The notes beneath the pieces are model-generated. The model made no database searches and had not been told where the DNA came from. It saw only the letters and a program-made list of their open reading frames with translations. A stretch of 64,000 nucleotides of DNA, from contig LLCB01000116.1 of NCBI GenBank assembly GCA_001414345.1, forward strand, positions 101,402-165,401. The letters run 5' to 3'. A program made the translations under genes and the position numbers. Positions 1-13,339 of the stretch are shown here, one piece after another. Origin of the DNA: Hymenoscyphus infarciens (Eukaryota; Ascomycota; Leotiomycetes; Helotiales; Helotiaceae). Position 1 is the first letter of the stretch. Each line of letters starts with the position of its first letter.

Positions 1-38
1 TTTGGTGACTAGCTTACGAGTTCGGACACCCCCTGGTG
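1..38. mobile_element. Right end of a CACTA-like DNA transposon or MITE, cut by the window edge
   Basis: The first 38 bases match the reverse complement of the left end of the 240-bp element at 22510-22749 almost base for base, ending in CACCCCCTGGTG. The three differences I see are all C-to-T or G-to-A changes, as expected if this copy passed through RIP. The element body lies outside the window, so its size and coding content are unknown. Confidence 0.7.
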
Positions 39-240
39 TACCTACTTATTTATCTACCTACCTACCTACTATGTACTATGTACTATGTACCATGCACTAT
101 GTACCATGTACCATGCACTATGTACCATGCAGGCTGGGGGGGAGAGGAGGGGAAGGAAGGAAGGAAGGAAGGAAGGAATCCGTGAGTCCGTGAACCGTGA
201 GTCCGTAAAGATAGAATAGGATAGGATAGGATAGGATATA
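39..240. repeat. Microsatellite/minisatellite cluster
   Basis: A chain of simple repeats: CTAC units, then a short minisatellite built from TATGTACCATGCAC-like units (about 64-130), then GGAA tetramers, CCGTGAGT units and AGGAT pentamers. It sits between a transposon end and the start of the AT-rich block. Short open frames across it are repeat artefacts. Confidence 0.85.
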
Positions 241-442
241 ATATAATAGTAAAAATAAAAATAAAAAAACAAATCCGTATTTACTAGTTAGAATTCAAAC
301 TTCTATTTAAATAAGAGTTAGAACTTTTATATATTAAAAATCTTAGTTAACTTTATTTAATAAAAGTTAACTTTAGAGTCTATTTAGCTTATATATATCT
401 AGGATATATACTACTAAAAAAAACATAAGATAATATATAGAG

Positions 443-763
443 TATAATAGTCTACTATCTTATATAGCCGAGATTATATAGTATATACTATATATATAAG
501 GTTTTAGTAGTTATTATTTTATATTATCTAATTTAGAAAAGTTTTAGGTTTAGCTTTTAAATAGCTTTTAGATTTTTTTATATTATCTAACTCTCTTTTA
601 TATTATCTAAATCTCTTATATATAGCTATCTACTCTTCTAGAGTTAGAAAAGGCTTAATTTAGTCTTTTCTTTTATATTAGTATCTAGTCTTTATATATG
701 TTATTCTATTAAATTTACTTCAATATATCTCTTTAACAGTAGTATATATTTTATACTATTATA
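443..763 (+). repeat. Left LTR of Ty3/gypsy family A
   Basis: Starts TATAATAG and ends CTATTATA, like the B and C LTRs below. It is repeated at 19184-19494 with mostly transition differences. The 5-bp sequence upstream is TAGAG; no matching duplication was found after the right copy. LTR end assigned by homology to families B and C. Confidence 0.75.
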
Positions 764-1939
764 TAAAAAGACTAAATTCGACTTTGCTAGAGATAGTCTA
801 CTATAATCTCGTACTTAAGTACGTCGGCGTATCTAGTTTAAATTCGAATTAGTATATACTTATATTAGTTTAGACTAGATTTAGATTAGTTATAACGACT
901 TCTTAAATAGCTACGATTCTAGAGACCTTATAAATAGCTAGTAATACTAGAGTTTAGTCTCTATTAGTTTAGCTAGTATAATTATATTCTTAATATATTA
1001 AAAAGATTAGAATATACTAAGTGTTCTTAAGAATTCTAATAACTCTCTTAGTATAAGTAATACTATATTAGGTTTAGACTAGTTAATAAAAATAAAATAC
1101 TTTATTATAAAGATATCTAAATCTATCTCTTTACTTCTTCTAAACCGATATCTAGAAGATATTAAATTTTAGAGTAACTTTAGATTACTCTAAACTAGCT
1201 CTATCTCTTAAAAGTATTAAGTAACTCCTTTCTAGAGAAATCTCTCTTTCTAAAAGATAACTCTTTAAACTCTTTTTAAATTATATCTATATACTAAGAC
1301 TTAAAAGGTTTTAAATAAATAATAAAGATAAGTAAGACTTTTTAAATATAGACGAGATATAGAGTATAGTTTAAGCTATAGAGGCTAAAAACTAAGAAAG
1401 TAAGAATAAGATTACTAAGTTAGAGGCTATAATAGAAGTTATTTATAGATACTTATTAAGTAAGAAATATACTCTAACTCTCTTCTTTCTTACTATCTCT
1501 TATACTAGATCCTTTTTAGTAAAGAAACACTACTACTTCTAATATCTTCTAACTAAATATCTAACTCAGTTCTAAAAATATTATAAAGACTCTCTAACTC
1601 TAATATAAAAGTAAGATTACTAAAAAGATTAAACCTTTAGATAATAGGATTTTACTTAGCTACTAATAATAGAAGATATTAGTATATAATAGTCTTCTTA
1701 TAAATACTAACTACTACGGTTTATCGCTAATCTAAAAAGCTCTTATCTAGAGTATAATAACTAGACTAGCTAGAATCTATCTTAAGCTCTAGTACTAGTC
1801 GGTTTAGAATACTTTTAAAGATTAAGAAGATATAACTAAGCTTTTAGACTCTTACTTCTTAATTAGCTATAAAATAGAGAATACTTATAATACTTTTAGA
1901 GCTTTATAAATAGAATAAGATAATATTAAAGAAACTTTT
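764..1939 (+). mobile_element. Family A internal region, left part (gag-like remnant)
   Basis: The region begins two bases before a likely self-priming site (766-778), complementary to the LTR. About 1345-1410 resembles family B around 2868-2925, in the gag region of that element. No intact frame remains. Element B interrupts it at 1940, and the region resumes at 17796. Confidence 0.6.
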
Positions 1940-2317
1940 TATAATAGCACGCTATCTTGAATTGTCAGTATTCGTAGAACTGCCGATACCTCTATAACTG
2001 CTGATACCTCTACGACTTATTAGATAGAAGGTGCTAAAGAGAGTAAGAATTAGATATTATATATTTTGTTTTAAGGTCTTATATATTTAGCTTTAAAGCT
2101 CTTATTATTTTAGTAGCTATATTAAGAAGGACTCGGTTATTATTCTTATTAAGACTTAGTAGTCTCTAACCTCTTATATATAGATGTTTATACTCGGTAT
2201 AGAAGAAGGATAGTTATTATTTTCTTCTATATTAGTACTTAGTATTTATATATATTATTCAATTATATATACTCTTATATACCTCTACTATAGTTATATA
2301 TATTTTATACTATTATA
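1940..2317 (+). repeat. 5' LTR of element B
   Basis: 378 bp, beginning TATAATAGCACG and ending CTATTATA; its partner is 17413-17790. Contains the 12-bp segment at 2212-2223 that is complementary to 2320-2331 just outside the LTR. Confidence 0.9.
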
Positions 2318-2639
2318 TAAAAATAATAACTCTTCCTTACTAATAATAGCTTTAATAATATCTCTTTTAAGCTTATTACTACTCTTTATTTAGAAGTTGA
2401 TTTACCTTTGATTTATAATATTATAATAGCATTCTTATATAGCTAAGTAATTAGAGACTACCTAGATAGCTAGTAATACTAGAGTTTAGTATCTATATAG
2501 ATAGCTAGTAAAAATCGTATTATAGATACGTTAAGAGATTAGAATACGCTAAGTGTTCTTAAGAGTCCTAATAACTCTAGATTTAGTAAATAAGTTAACT
2601 TATAATAGTTATCTAGAAGGCTTCTAAATCTAATCTTAC

Positions 2640-4200
2640 CCCTCTCTCTCTTTTAATTTAATATTTAATATATTAGAATCTAAAGCGACCTTAGGTCTTT
2701 TCTAAGCTCTACTCTTAAGTGTAGAGCCCCTCTTTAGAGAATAAAGTCAAGCTTTTATAGAAAGGTCTTTAACTTAGTACTATACTTTTAAGAATACTAA
2801 GAAGTTTAAGAATAATAAAAGTAAAAGCTTAGTACTTAAAAGCTAGAGAGATTAATAGGACTTCTCTAATATAGACGAGATATAGAGTATAATCTAAGCT
2901 ATAGAGGCTAAGAATTAAGAAAAAGAATAGAGAATTTTAGAGTAAGATAATTAGATTACTTAATTATTAGACCTAGTATAGTAAATTAGTTAATAACTAC
3001 TAAATAATAACTAAAGTCTAAGTCTTATCTAATCTATATAAATACCTTCTTTAGTCTCTTTAAACTATTATCTTAGACAAGACCTTACTTTTAATATTCC
3101 TTTCTTATAATAACCTACTCTATACTTATAACTTAAAAGTACTCTAAAAGCTCTTTAACCTATTAAAAGTAAGATTATAGAAAAAATTAAACTTTTAGAT
3201 AATAGTATTTTACCTATATATAAGTAATAGAGAATATTAATACGTAATCGACTCTATATAAACGTTAACTATTATTAAACGCTTTTAACTTATAAAGCTC
3301 TTATTTAAAGGATAATAATAAAACTTACTTAGAACTACTTAGAGCTCTAATATAAGTCTAATATAAGTAAAATAGTATTTAAAGATTATAAAGAAATGAT
3401 TAAACTTCTTAATATCTACTATCTAACTAGTTATAAGAAGGAGGATGCTTAAAACGCCTTTTAGTCTCTTTAGATAAGATAGAAGGGTTATATAAGAGAA
3501 AGTTTTATAGAATTTAAAAGTTACTTTTTAAGTATAGTAATACTTAGAGAAGTATCTAAGTAAGATAAGTTCTACTATATATAAGATAAGCTTACGCTTT
3601 AGCTCTAAACTTAATTAGTTAATAGTAAGAGATACTAGAATACTAACTTTAATAAGATAGTAAGAGACCTATTATTTATAGATAAGAAATAGCGCTATAA
3701 TACTAAGTTATATATAACTAGTATAATAAGTACTAAAAAACCTATTATAATAAGCTCGTTATACTAAAAGCCTAATACTAACTAATTCTTATCTAGTTTC
3801 TTAATAAAACTCTTACCTCTTTTATATAGACTTTATTCTATTTCTTAAAGAACTTCTTAAACTCCTAGGCCCTCTTTTATTAGCGAAAGATTAAAGACTT
3901 TAATACCTTTATTTATAGACTAATTCTTTACTAGTATAAAGTATTATAATTATAAAAAACCTAGGTATATTAAGCTTAACTATCCTAATCTACCTAGTAT
4001 TAATAAAATAGATAATTAACTTAAAGAAGAATAACTACTTAAAAAGTACTCTAACTCTAACCTAAGTTAGAAGGAAAACGAAGAGGCCTAGGTAAAGATA
4101 CCTTCTTAGACTTATATAAATATAATCTAGTTAGACTTAACCTTTCTAAACTTATAAGAGGAAAACAGTTCCTTATAAATACTATACTTAGTATATAAAG
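2640..4200 (+). pseudogene. Element B gag remnant with RIP-mutated zinc knuckle
   Basis: At 3939-3986 a retroviral-type CCHC zinc knuckle can be recognised. The frame now reads KYYNYKKPRYIKLNYP, where each expected Cys is Tyr (TGT to TAT) and the expected Gly-His is Arg-Tyr. All these are G-to-A or C-to-T changes. Upstream, gag-like sequence is shared with family A. Many TAG/TAA codons make the frame non-functional. Confidence 0.7.
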
Positions 4201-5039
4201 ATATAGTATTAAAATATAAGCTTTAGTAGATATAGGAGTAAATAGGTATCTGTTTTTAAATCGACTCTTAGCTCTTTAATTATTAAAAGTAGAAAGTTTA
4301 TAGATCTAGAAACTACCTTATTCTATATTTATTTATAGATATAATAATAGTACTAAAAGCTAAGTAAATTAGTTTATATAACTATATCTAAATATAGATA
4401 AGCGTTATATCTATAACTACCCCTTTATTATCCTAGACCTTAGATAGTAAGACCTAATTATTAGTAATAAGTAATTAAACTATTTTAAAGTTCTCCTTAA
4501 CCTCTTAAAGAACTAGATTACTTAGCTAGCTAATAACTCTCTAACTCTCTACTATAGTAAGGAAATTTTACTCTTACTTTCTAGCTAGAACTAGAAACCT
4601 ATTTTAAACTACTAGTTAGATATAAATTAAAGGGAATATATAATCTATTAATAAGAAAGATATAAAAAGAGTAGACTTATAAATATAGCTAAGTTATTAC
4701 TCCTATTTATAATAATACCTTCTAAAAATTTAATATCTAACTCTAGTTTAAAGCCTCTATAACCTACTAGTATAGTCTTAAAAGGTTAGACTCTATACTC
4801 TTTTATCTATGAAATTAGTATAAATACTATATACTTTAATATAAAATAACTTAATTTAGAATTTTATATAATAAGTATTTATAAGCTAGATTAGATTATT
4901 AATAAAAGATTAGCCTCTTTCTAAAATAATAATAAGATAAGAGCTCTAATATAGGCTTAACTTCTAAAATATTACTTATCTTATAAAGACGTGTTCTTAA
5001 AAGTAGTATCTAATAAGCTCTCTTCTTACTATAAATATA

Positions 5040-5345
5040 ACTATAAGATTACTTTAAATAAGCTACTTTTTAACTCCTTTTCGCCTTTATATTAATAGTT
5101 AATTATAGAGCTTAAAGCTATAAAGGAGTATTTTATAAAGAACTTAGATAAAGGGTTTATTATTAATAGTAATAGCTCTTTTGCCTCTCTAGTACTCTTT
5201 ATTAAAAAGGCTAATAGTAATAAGTTATAGTTTTATATTAATTATAGAAAGCTTAATACTCTAACTTAAAATAATCTATACTTAATCCCTTATATTAATA
5301 AGCTCTTTTCTAAGATAAGAATAGCTAAAATCTTTATTAAATTAG
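5040..5345 (+). pseudogene. Element B reverse transcriptase, N-terminal half
   Basis: Reads as Ty3/gypsy RT with RIP stops. The stretch FYINYRKLNTLT corresponds to the usual RFCVDYRKLN motif, and the segment just before the break ends ...AKIFIKL, the normal lead-in to the LDIRQAF motif. That motif resumes at 13345, which shows element C landed inside the RT palm domain. Confidence 0.75.
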
Positions 5346-5791
5346 TATAATAGCACGAAATACATATAACTATAGTAGAGGCATATAAGAGTGTATATAG
5401 TAGAATGACGTATATAGATACTAGGCACTAATATAGAAGAAAATAATAACTATCCCTCTACTATATTAAACATAAACGTCTATATATAAGAAGGTTAGAA
5501 GCTTTTAAGTTCTAATAATAATAATAACCGAGCTCTACTTAATATAGCTAATACTAAATAATAAGAGCTGAAAAGCTAAATATATAACCTCTAAATCTTA
5601 ATCCCTTCTATATATAAATGTCGGATATTAATACCTTTAGTACTTCGCTTATATAAGTATCAGTTATTCGTAATCTCAGCCTTAGAGGTATTAGAGGTAT
5701 TAGCACTGCTTAGAGGTATTAGTAGTTTTACAAATGCTAATAATTTAGAATAGTACTATTATATAATAATCTAAGATAGTATACTATTATA
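5346..5791 (-). repeat. 3' LTR of element C
   Basis: 446 bp, partner of 12894-13339. Abutted on its inner side by a pyrimidine run on the plus strand (TCTCCCCTCCTTT), which is the polypurine tract on the element's own strand. Confidence 0.9.
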
Positions 5792-6539
5792 TCTCCCCTC
5801 CTTTAAAAAGACTTGTCTTAAGTCTTTAGTTAGCGATTAGTATAGTATTAGGTTAATTAGAGTATTATTTATCTTTTTATTATAAAGAATATAACTTATC
5901 TTACTATTATAGTATCTAGTAGTTAAAATAGAGTCAGTAGCTAGTAGTATTATTATTTAAGAGCTAATCGCTCTTTGTTTACTACTATATACTATATAAT
6001 AATAAGATACGAACAGAAGAGAAGCTAATAATTAGCTAGTAGGTAGAAAGTAGTATACTACTATAGAGTTATCGTATTCTTACTATTATTATATATTATA
6101 GTAGTAATTATTAAGTAATAAATAACAATCGTAAAGCAATAGCTATTATTATAAGTAGTATATTAGTAGACGACTTTTCCTCGATTCTAACTTCTCTTCT
6201 TCTTTTCTTTTCATCTAAATAATAATAAACAGTAAGAATACCTTCTAATCAAGTATATCCTTATATACTAACTTATCTCCTAGAATATATATATTATATA
6301 TACACATATATAAAAGTAAGTTCTTCTCTCCTTAATCAGACCTAATTTAGAGCTAATCTAATATAGTAAAATACCTCTTCTATATCCTCCTAGTATACTT
6401 CCAGCTACCTACTAAGTCTACTACGTTTAGTACCTTTAGATAAAATCTCAGAATAGAGATCACATATACGCTTTTAAGAAGCCGAAGTCGAAGAAGTATA
6501 AGTACTATATAGAGTAGAATACTATATATATTCTAGTAA

Positions 6540-7130
6540 GTTTAATCCTAAATATATACTAAATCCGTTCTAACTTAAGTAGTTACTATAGTTTATTAAA
6601 AAGGAGTTTAGTAAGCTTATAAGTAAGAAGAAGAAGAAGGAGGTTAAGAAGGCTACTAAGGCCTTAGATAAAGTATTAGTCGTTACTAGTATAGAGGTAC
6701 TAAAGAATAGTTTAGAAGTATAGTTCGCTCTCTTAGAAGAGACTTAGACGCTTTACGCTAAAGTTATTATAAATATCTCTTACTTATTAGAGAGGTTTTA
6801 GTTACTAATATTTAATAGTTCTTATACTATACTATAGAGAGTAGGACCTCTATCTAAACCTAGATTCGAGTCTTCTTTAAAGCCTATCTAAAGAGTTTAT
6901 AGGTATCCCTTCTAAAGCTAGTTATAGAAGGTTACTAAAGTAAGAAGCGTCCTTATAAGAAGGAGGTAGTAGAAGAAGAGCTAATTTAGGCTCCTTATAC
7001 TTAGAAGAGTAGAGAAGAGGATAATAAGTTAGAGAAAGGAGAGGCTATAGTCTAAGAAGAGTTAGTAAGCTCTATTTTAGTAGTAACTTAGTCTTAGTTC
7101 TTTACTTTATTAACTTTAAACATTCTTACT
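6540..7130 (+). pseudogene. Antisense reading-frame remnant within element C
   Basis: Lies between integrase/chromodomain and the 3' LTR, on the strand opposite to the element's genes. Reading through RIP stops gives a Lys-rich then helical-looking protein with segments such as KKATKALDKVLVV and SIEVLKNSLEV. The same protein is recoverable antisense in element B (about 16090-16640), with several conservative differences. I do not recognise the family; it could be an accessory or captured gene. Confidence 0.45.
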
Positions 7131-10100
7131 AGTTAGTGTTTTATCTTAGGTTTTTATTATAAGTTCTTTATTAAAAGTAACTAGAATTAAAGAGTATTAA
7201 TAGAGTTTTATAAATTAACTCTTTTATCTAATTCTTATCTAATTTCTATATATTAAGCTATTTAGAGAGATATTAGAGTAGTCTTAGCTCTTCTAGATAT
7301 TTAGTATAAAAGTCTCTTAGATAATATAGTAAACCTTAAAAATTATCTATAAGATACTAAGCAGGATCTAAATCATATCTAACCTATTTTACTTAATACT
7401 ATAGCTATCTTTTAAAAAGTCTACTACTAAGTATTTCTTATACCTTCTATTCTTATACACCTTTAATAATATCTAGTAAGAGCTCTAAAGCCTCTTATCC
7501 TAGTAAAAGAGTATTTAGGTCTTTTAAAAGTATATTAAAAGTAAAAACATTATAAATTAATAATCTTTCTAAAAGTTTTAGCTTATAAAAGTATCTTATA
7601 TAATCTAGTATTTTAAAAGGTTCTATCTACTATTTAGTAAGCTTTTAGCTAGAACAATTTATCTTAAGATTCTTAGTAGATAAGTAGACTTTATCTCTAA
7701 CATTCTAGTTAATAGCTCTTTAATATTAATTTATACTATCCTCTATCCTTTTCTAAGCTTTACCTATATTATCTTTAGCTATTCCCTAAATAAAGTATAT
7801 ATATTAAGCTACTTTTACTACCTTATTATAGTTAAGACGTTCCTAAAGAATAGACGTCTTTAGCGTATTCTAGTCCTATAAAGTCCTTAAGTTAAGTCTA
7901 AACTTAAGCTAATAAGAGGTTATACTAATAGATAAGTATAAAAGTATTATTTATACTCTATCTATTAGAAGGATTAATTTACTTTAGTTATCTTAATAGT
8001 AGGTTATAAAAAGCCTTAGTCTCTAATTAATATATCGGTTTATTATCTCTGTCTATCTATCTATTTATTTATAGTAGATAGTACTAAGCTTAAGCTTAAT
8101 ATCGATTATTTAATAAAATTTAATCTAAAATAATAATATAAATTAAGGTCTTTAATTAGACGTAATCGATTTAGAGTAATAACTAAAATAGTAAATCTAT
8201 TAAATAAAGAGTTTAGCTAGGCTTTTAGCGTTTATAGTTAAGTAATAAAGTATTAATACTAAATCCTTTCTAAGTTAGTTAATAAATACTAGTATAGTAT
8301 CAAATCTATGTTTATCTTTTAGAAATAATTTAAAGTCTATATATAAATATTATATAAGATAGTTAGGTATAAGTAAAGAGTAAAGAAAGCCTTATTACTT
8401 AGTTTATTAAAGATAGAAGTATTTATAAGCTTAATAATTCCTTATATACCTTCTATAGTCTAAAAATATTCTAGTCTAGTAGTAGTATTATACTAATAAC
8501 TAATATATCTTTTTTATACTTAAGTAAGTACTAGATACTTAGTTATAGACTTCTCTAATTAGCTTTATATAGAGTTTAGTATTCTTTTAAATATAAAGTC
8601 GATTTTTAAAAAGGAGTAAATTATCTAGTAAGATAGAGTATCTATTTAGAAGTTTATAACGTTCTTTTTAAAAAGAGCGTAGGTTATCTTCTTTTAACTT
8701 CTAAATTATATTTAAACTTAACTCTAGAATAATATCTATTATATTAAGAGATATAGACTATTCTTATAAAAAGATCTAAACAAGTTTAGCGTTAATTTAG
8801 AGGTCTAACCGATTAAGTCCTAAGAGAGTATAAGAGCAGCTATCTAATTTAGCTCGATTATAGGTTTTTAGGTCTTATTTACGTCGAGTTAATATATCTA
8901 CTTTTTAATTACTCTTCCTAGATATAAATTAAATCTAAAAGTTAAAGTCTAATAAGAACTCTATTTATTAGACTTACTTAGCTATAAGTAGCTTAGTTGT
9001 TATAAAGTATTCTAATAATCTATAGTCTAAATATATATTAATATACTTCTAATATAATATAAGTTTAAAGCGCTATTTCTTAAAAGCTTCTACGATAGTA
9101 GATAGTTCTTTATCATAGATCTCTTAATTCGATTTATAGCTAACTAGGATATATAAGTAGAACTTAATAGAGTACTAAAGACTATTATATTATTATAAGA
9201 ATATACTAGCTATTACTCCTTCTAAAGAGTCTATTTCTACCTTCGTATTATAATTAGAGTCGAAGTAGTATAAGGTTTATATAGTAAGTAGCCTAGTTCT
9301 TAGCGCTTTAAAGGCTTTATTATATTTAAGTATCTATAGAAACGGCTTTATAGAGTATATTATCGTAGTTAGAGGTTTAGTAATTTTAGTATAACCTTTA
9401 ATAAATTATCTATAGAATCCTATAAACCCTAGATAAGACTTTATACCTATTATAGTATTAGGTTAGACCTAGTTTTATAAAGGCTTTACTTTTTTAAAGT
9501 TAACTTCAAGTCCTTTTATAGTTAAGATAAATCCTAAGTATTTAACTCTAGTAATACTAAATTCGCTTTTCTTAATATCTGTCTAAAGTTCTACTTCTTA
9601 AAGCTGATTTAGAACCTTCTTAACCTATTCCTTATATTCTTTAATAGTATCTAAATAAATTAAAATATCGTTTAAGTAAGTAATATAGAAGTCGTCTAGA
9701 TAGTCGATTAAGACGTTGTTTATATAATATTAATAGATAGTAGGACTATTATAGAGTCTAAAAGAAAGAACCTTATATTTATATATACTATACCTAGTTC
9801 TAAATATAGTTATCTCTTCTAATTTAGAGTCTATTTAGATATAATAGAAAGCTTATCTAATATCTAATTTAGTAAAGATTTTAGCTATTCTTATCCTAGA
9901 AAGGAGCTTATTAATATAAGAGATTAGGTAAGGATCGTTTTAGGTTAGAGTGTTTAGCTTCCTATAATTAATATAGAATTATAACTTATTACTATTAGCC
10001 TTTTTAATAAAGAGTACTAGAGAGACGAAAGAGCTATTACTATTAATAATAAACCTCTTATCTAGATTCTCTATAAGATACTCCTTTATAGCTTTAAGCT

Positions 10101-12893
10101 TTATAGTTAACTGTTAATATAGAGGTAAAAAGGAGTTAAGAAGTAGCTTATTTAAAGTAATCTTATAGTCGTATTCTTAGTAAGAAGAGAGCTTATTAGA
10201 AGCTACTTTTAAGAATACGTCTTTATAGAATAAGTAATACTTTAAGAGTTAGGCCTATATTAGAGCCCTTATCTTATCGTTATCTTAGAGAGAGGCTAAT
10301 CTCTTATTAATAACCTAATCTAGCTTATAGAGGCTTATTATATAAAATTCTAAATTAGACTGTTTTATATTATAATATATTATGTTTATACTTATTTTAT
10401 AGATAAAGAAGTATAAGGTCTAGCTTTTTAAGGCTATACTAGTAGTTTATAGAGGCTTTAAACTAAAGTCAGATATTGAAATTTTAAGAGATATTATTAT
10501 AAATAGAAATAATAACTTAATAATATTTATAAGTCTATCTTTTTTATATCTTTCTTATTACTAAATAGTATATTCCCTTTAATTTATATCTAACTAATAA
10601 TTTAAAAAGGGTTTCTAGTTCTAGCTAGAAAGAGAAAGTAAAATTTTCTTACTATAGTAGAGAGTCAAAGAGTAATCAACTAGCTAAATAATCTAGCTTT
10701 TTAAAAGGTTAAGAAAGACTTTAAAATAGTTTAACTATTTATTACTAATAATTAGGTCTTATTATCTAAAGTCTAGGATAATAAAGGGATAGTTAAGAAT
10801 ATAATATTTATTAATATTTAGATATAGTTATATAAACTAATTTACTTAGCTTTTAGTACTATTATTATATCTATAAATAGACACTATATATAATAATCTT
10901 TAAATCTTTAAACCTATTAATTTAGATAAGTATAGAGCTAGAGACTAATTTAGAAATAGGTACCCGTTTACTTCTATATCTACTAAAGCTTATATTTTAA
11001 TACTATATCTCTATATACTAAGAGTAGTATTTATAAGGAATTATTTTCCTTCTATAAGCTTAGAAAGATCAAGTCTAGCTAGATTATATTTATATAAGCC
11101 TAAAAAGGAATTTTTATCTAAGCCTTTTCGTTTTCCTTCTAGCTTAGCTTAGAGTTAGAGTACTCTTTAGAAGGTTATTCTTCTTTAGGTTAATTATCTA
11201 TCTTATTAATAGTAGGAAGATTAGAGTAATTAGGTTTAAAATACCTAAGCTTACTATAATAGTAATAATTTATACTAGTAAGGACTTAGTTTATTAACAT
11301 AGTCTTTAATTTTTTACTAGTAGAAAATAGTTTAAGAGTTTATAAAATCTTCTAAGATATAAGATTAAGTCTATATAAGAGTAGAGAGGTTTTTAAAGTA
11401 GAGCTAAGTAAGGATTAAAAAGTACTTATCTTTTTAAATAATAAGGTTATACTAATTAGTTTAGCTATAGTACTAGTTATAAATAACTCTATATTTTAGC
11501 GTTTCTCTTTATTTAAGGCTAAAAGATATACTACTATCTTATTAAAATTATAATTCTAATCTCTCTTAGCTAAAGTAGAGCTACTTTAAAGCTATAGTAT
11601 AATCTTATTCTATATTAAGTAGAATCTTTCTAACTCTAGTATCCTCTTAAGTATAGCTATACTTAAGAAGCGTACTCTAAAATCTAAAAAAGTTTCTCTT
11701 ATATAACCTTTTCTACTTATTTATAAGACTTAAAATTTATTCTAAGTATCCTTCTTCTTATAACTAGTTAAGAAGTAGGAATTAAGAAGTTCGATTATAT
11801 CTTATTAATCTTTAAAGGCTATGTTATCTAAATTAGACTCGTATTAGGGCTCTAAGTAGTTTCTAACGAGTTTTATAGTCGTTCCCTAAATAAGAGCTTT
11901 ATAAGTTTTAGGTATATAGTAATAGTTAGCGTTTACTTAGAGTCTATTATATATAGATATCTTCTATTACTTATAAGTAGATAAAGTACTATTGTCTAAA
12001 GGTTTAATTTTCTCTATAATCTTACTTTTAATAGATCGAAGGGCTTTTAAGGTGCTTTTAGGTTATAGGTATAGAGAAGGTTATTATAAAGAAGGAATAT
12101 CAAGGGTAGAGTCTCGCTTATAATAATAGTTTAAAGAGATAGAAGGAGGTATTCGCATAGGTTAGAGAGGACTTAGACTATAGTTGTTATTTAGTAGTTA
12201 TTAACTAATTTACTATACTAGGTCTAATAATTAGGTAATCTAATTATCTTACTCTAAAATTTTCTATTCTTTTTCTTAATCCTTAGCCTCTATAGCTTAG
12301 ATTACACCTTATATCTTATCTATATTAGAGAAGTCCTATTAATCTCTCTAGCTTCTAGGTATAAGGCCTTTACCTTTATTATTCTTAGGCTTCTTAGTAT
12401 TCTTAGGGCTACGGTACTAAGTTAGAGACGTTTTAGTAAGAGCTTAACTTTATTACTTATAGAGAGGCTCTACACTTAAGAGCGGAGCTTAGAAGGGACC
12501 TAGGGTCGCTCTAGATTCTAATATATTAAATGTTAAATTAGAAGAGAGGATAAAAGAGGCGATTTAAAAGTTTTCTAGATAACTATTTATATTATTAACT
12601 ATTTAAATTATATATAGTAATCCCTATATAAAGAGGGTTATTAGGATTCTTAGGAATACTTAGCGTATTTTAATCCCTTAATATATAAAACACGATTTTT
12701 ACTAGCTATCTATATAGATACTAAACCCTAGTATCACTAGCTATCTAGGAGATCTCTAGAATCCTAGCTATTTAAGGATATGTTATTATAGTTCGATTAG
12801 AGGCTAAATTAAAATTAAAACAAAAAAAGCGATAATAAGCTTAAAAGAGATATTATAAAGGCTGTCACTAGCGAAGAAGAGTTATTGTTTTTA

Positions 12894-13339
12894 TATAATA
12901 GTACGAAATACATATAACTATAGTAGAGGTATATAAGAGTATATATAATAGAATAATATATATAGATACTAGGTACTAATATAAAAGAAAACAATAACTA
13001 TCCCTCTACTATACTAAACATAAACGTCTATATATAAGAAGGTTAGAAGCTTCTAAGTTCTAATAATAATAATAACTAAGCTCTACCTAATATAGCTAAT
13101 ACTAAATAATAAGAGCTGAAAAGCTAAATATATAACCTTTAAATCTTAATCCCTTCTATATATAAATGTCGGATATTAATATCTTTAGTACTTCGCTTAT
13201 ATAAGTATCAGTTATTCGTAATCTTAGCCTTAGAGGTATTAGAGGTATTAGTACTACTTAAGGGTATCGGCAGTTTTACGAATACTAACAATTTAGAATA
13301 GTACTATTATATAATAATCCAGAATAATATGCTATCATA
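12894..13339 (-). repeat. 5' LTR of element C
   Basis: 446 bp. The outer end reads TATGATAG on the element strand, a less-mutated form of the TATAATAG seen elsewhere. The LTR contains AAAACAATAACT (12988-12999, plus strand), complementary to AGTTATTGTTTT at 12880-12891 just inside the element. Confidence 0.9.

Larger units (their letters stand above)
5346..13339 (-). mobile_element. Ty3/gypsy retrotransposon C, inserted in the RT of element B
   Basis: A 7994-bp element on the minus strand with two 446-bp LTRs (12894-13339 is the 5' LTR, 5346-5791 the 3' LTR). Its perfect 5-bp target duplication is ATTAG (5341-5345 and 13340-13344). A purine tract (reverse complement of 5792-5804) abuts the 3' LTR. 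Its zinc knuckle (about 11210-11275), RT (about 9600-10150) and integrase (about 8000-8300) are recognisable in reverse complement, with RIP stops. LTR ends and internal start closely resemble those of B, so B and C are subfamilies of one lineage. C entered B after B had inserted into A. Confidence 0.9.

Noticed and set aside
69..272. Open frames on both strands across 1-272
   Set aside because: They translate microsatellites (Tyr/Met/Val-rich and Ser-Phe-Leu repeats) and a transposon end; no gene support.
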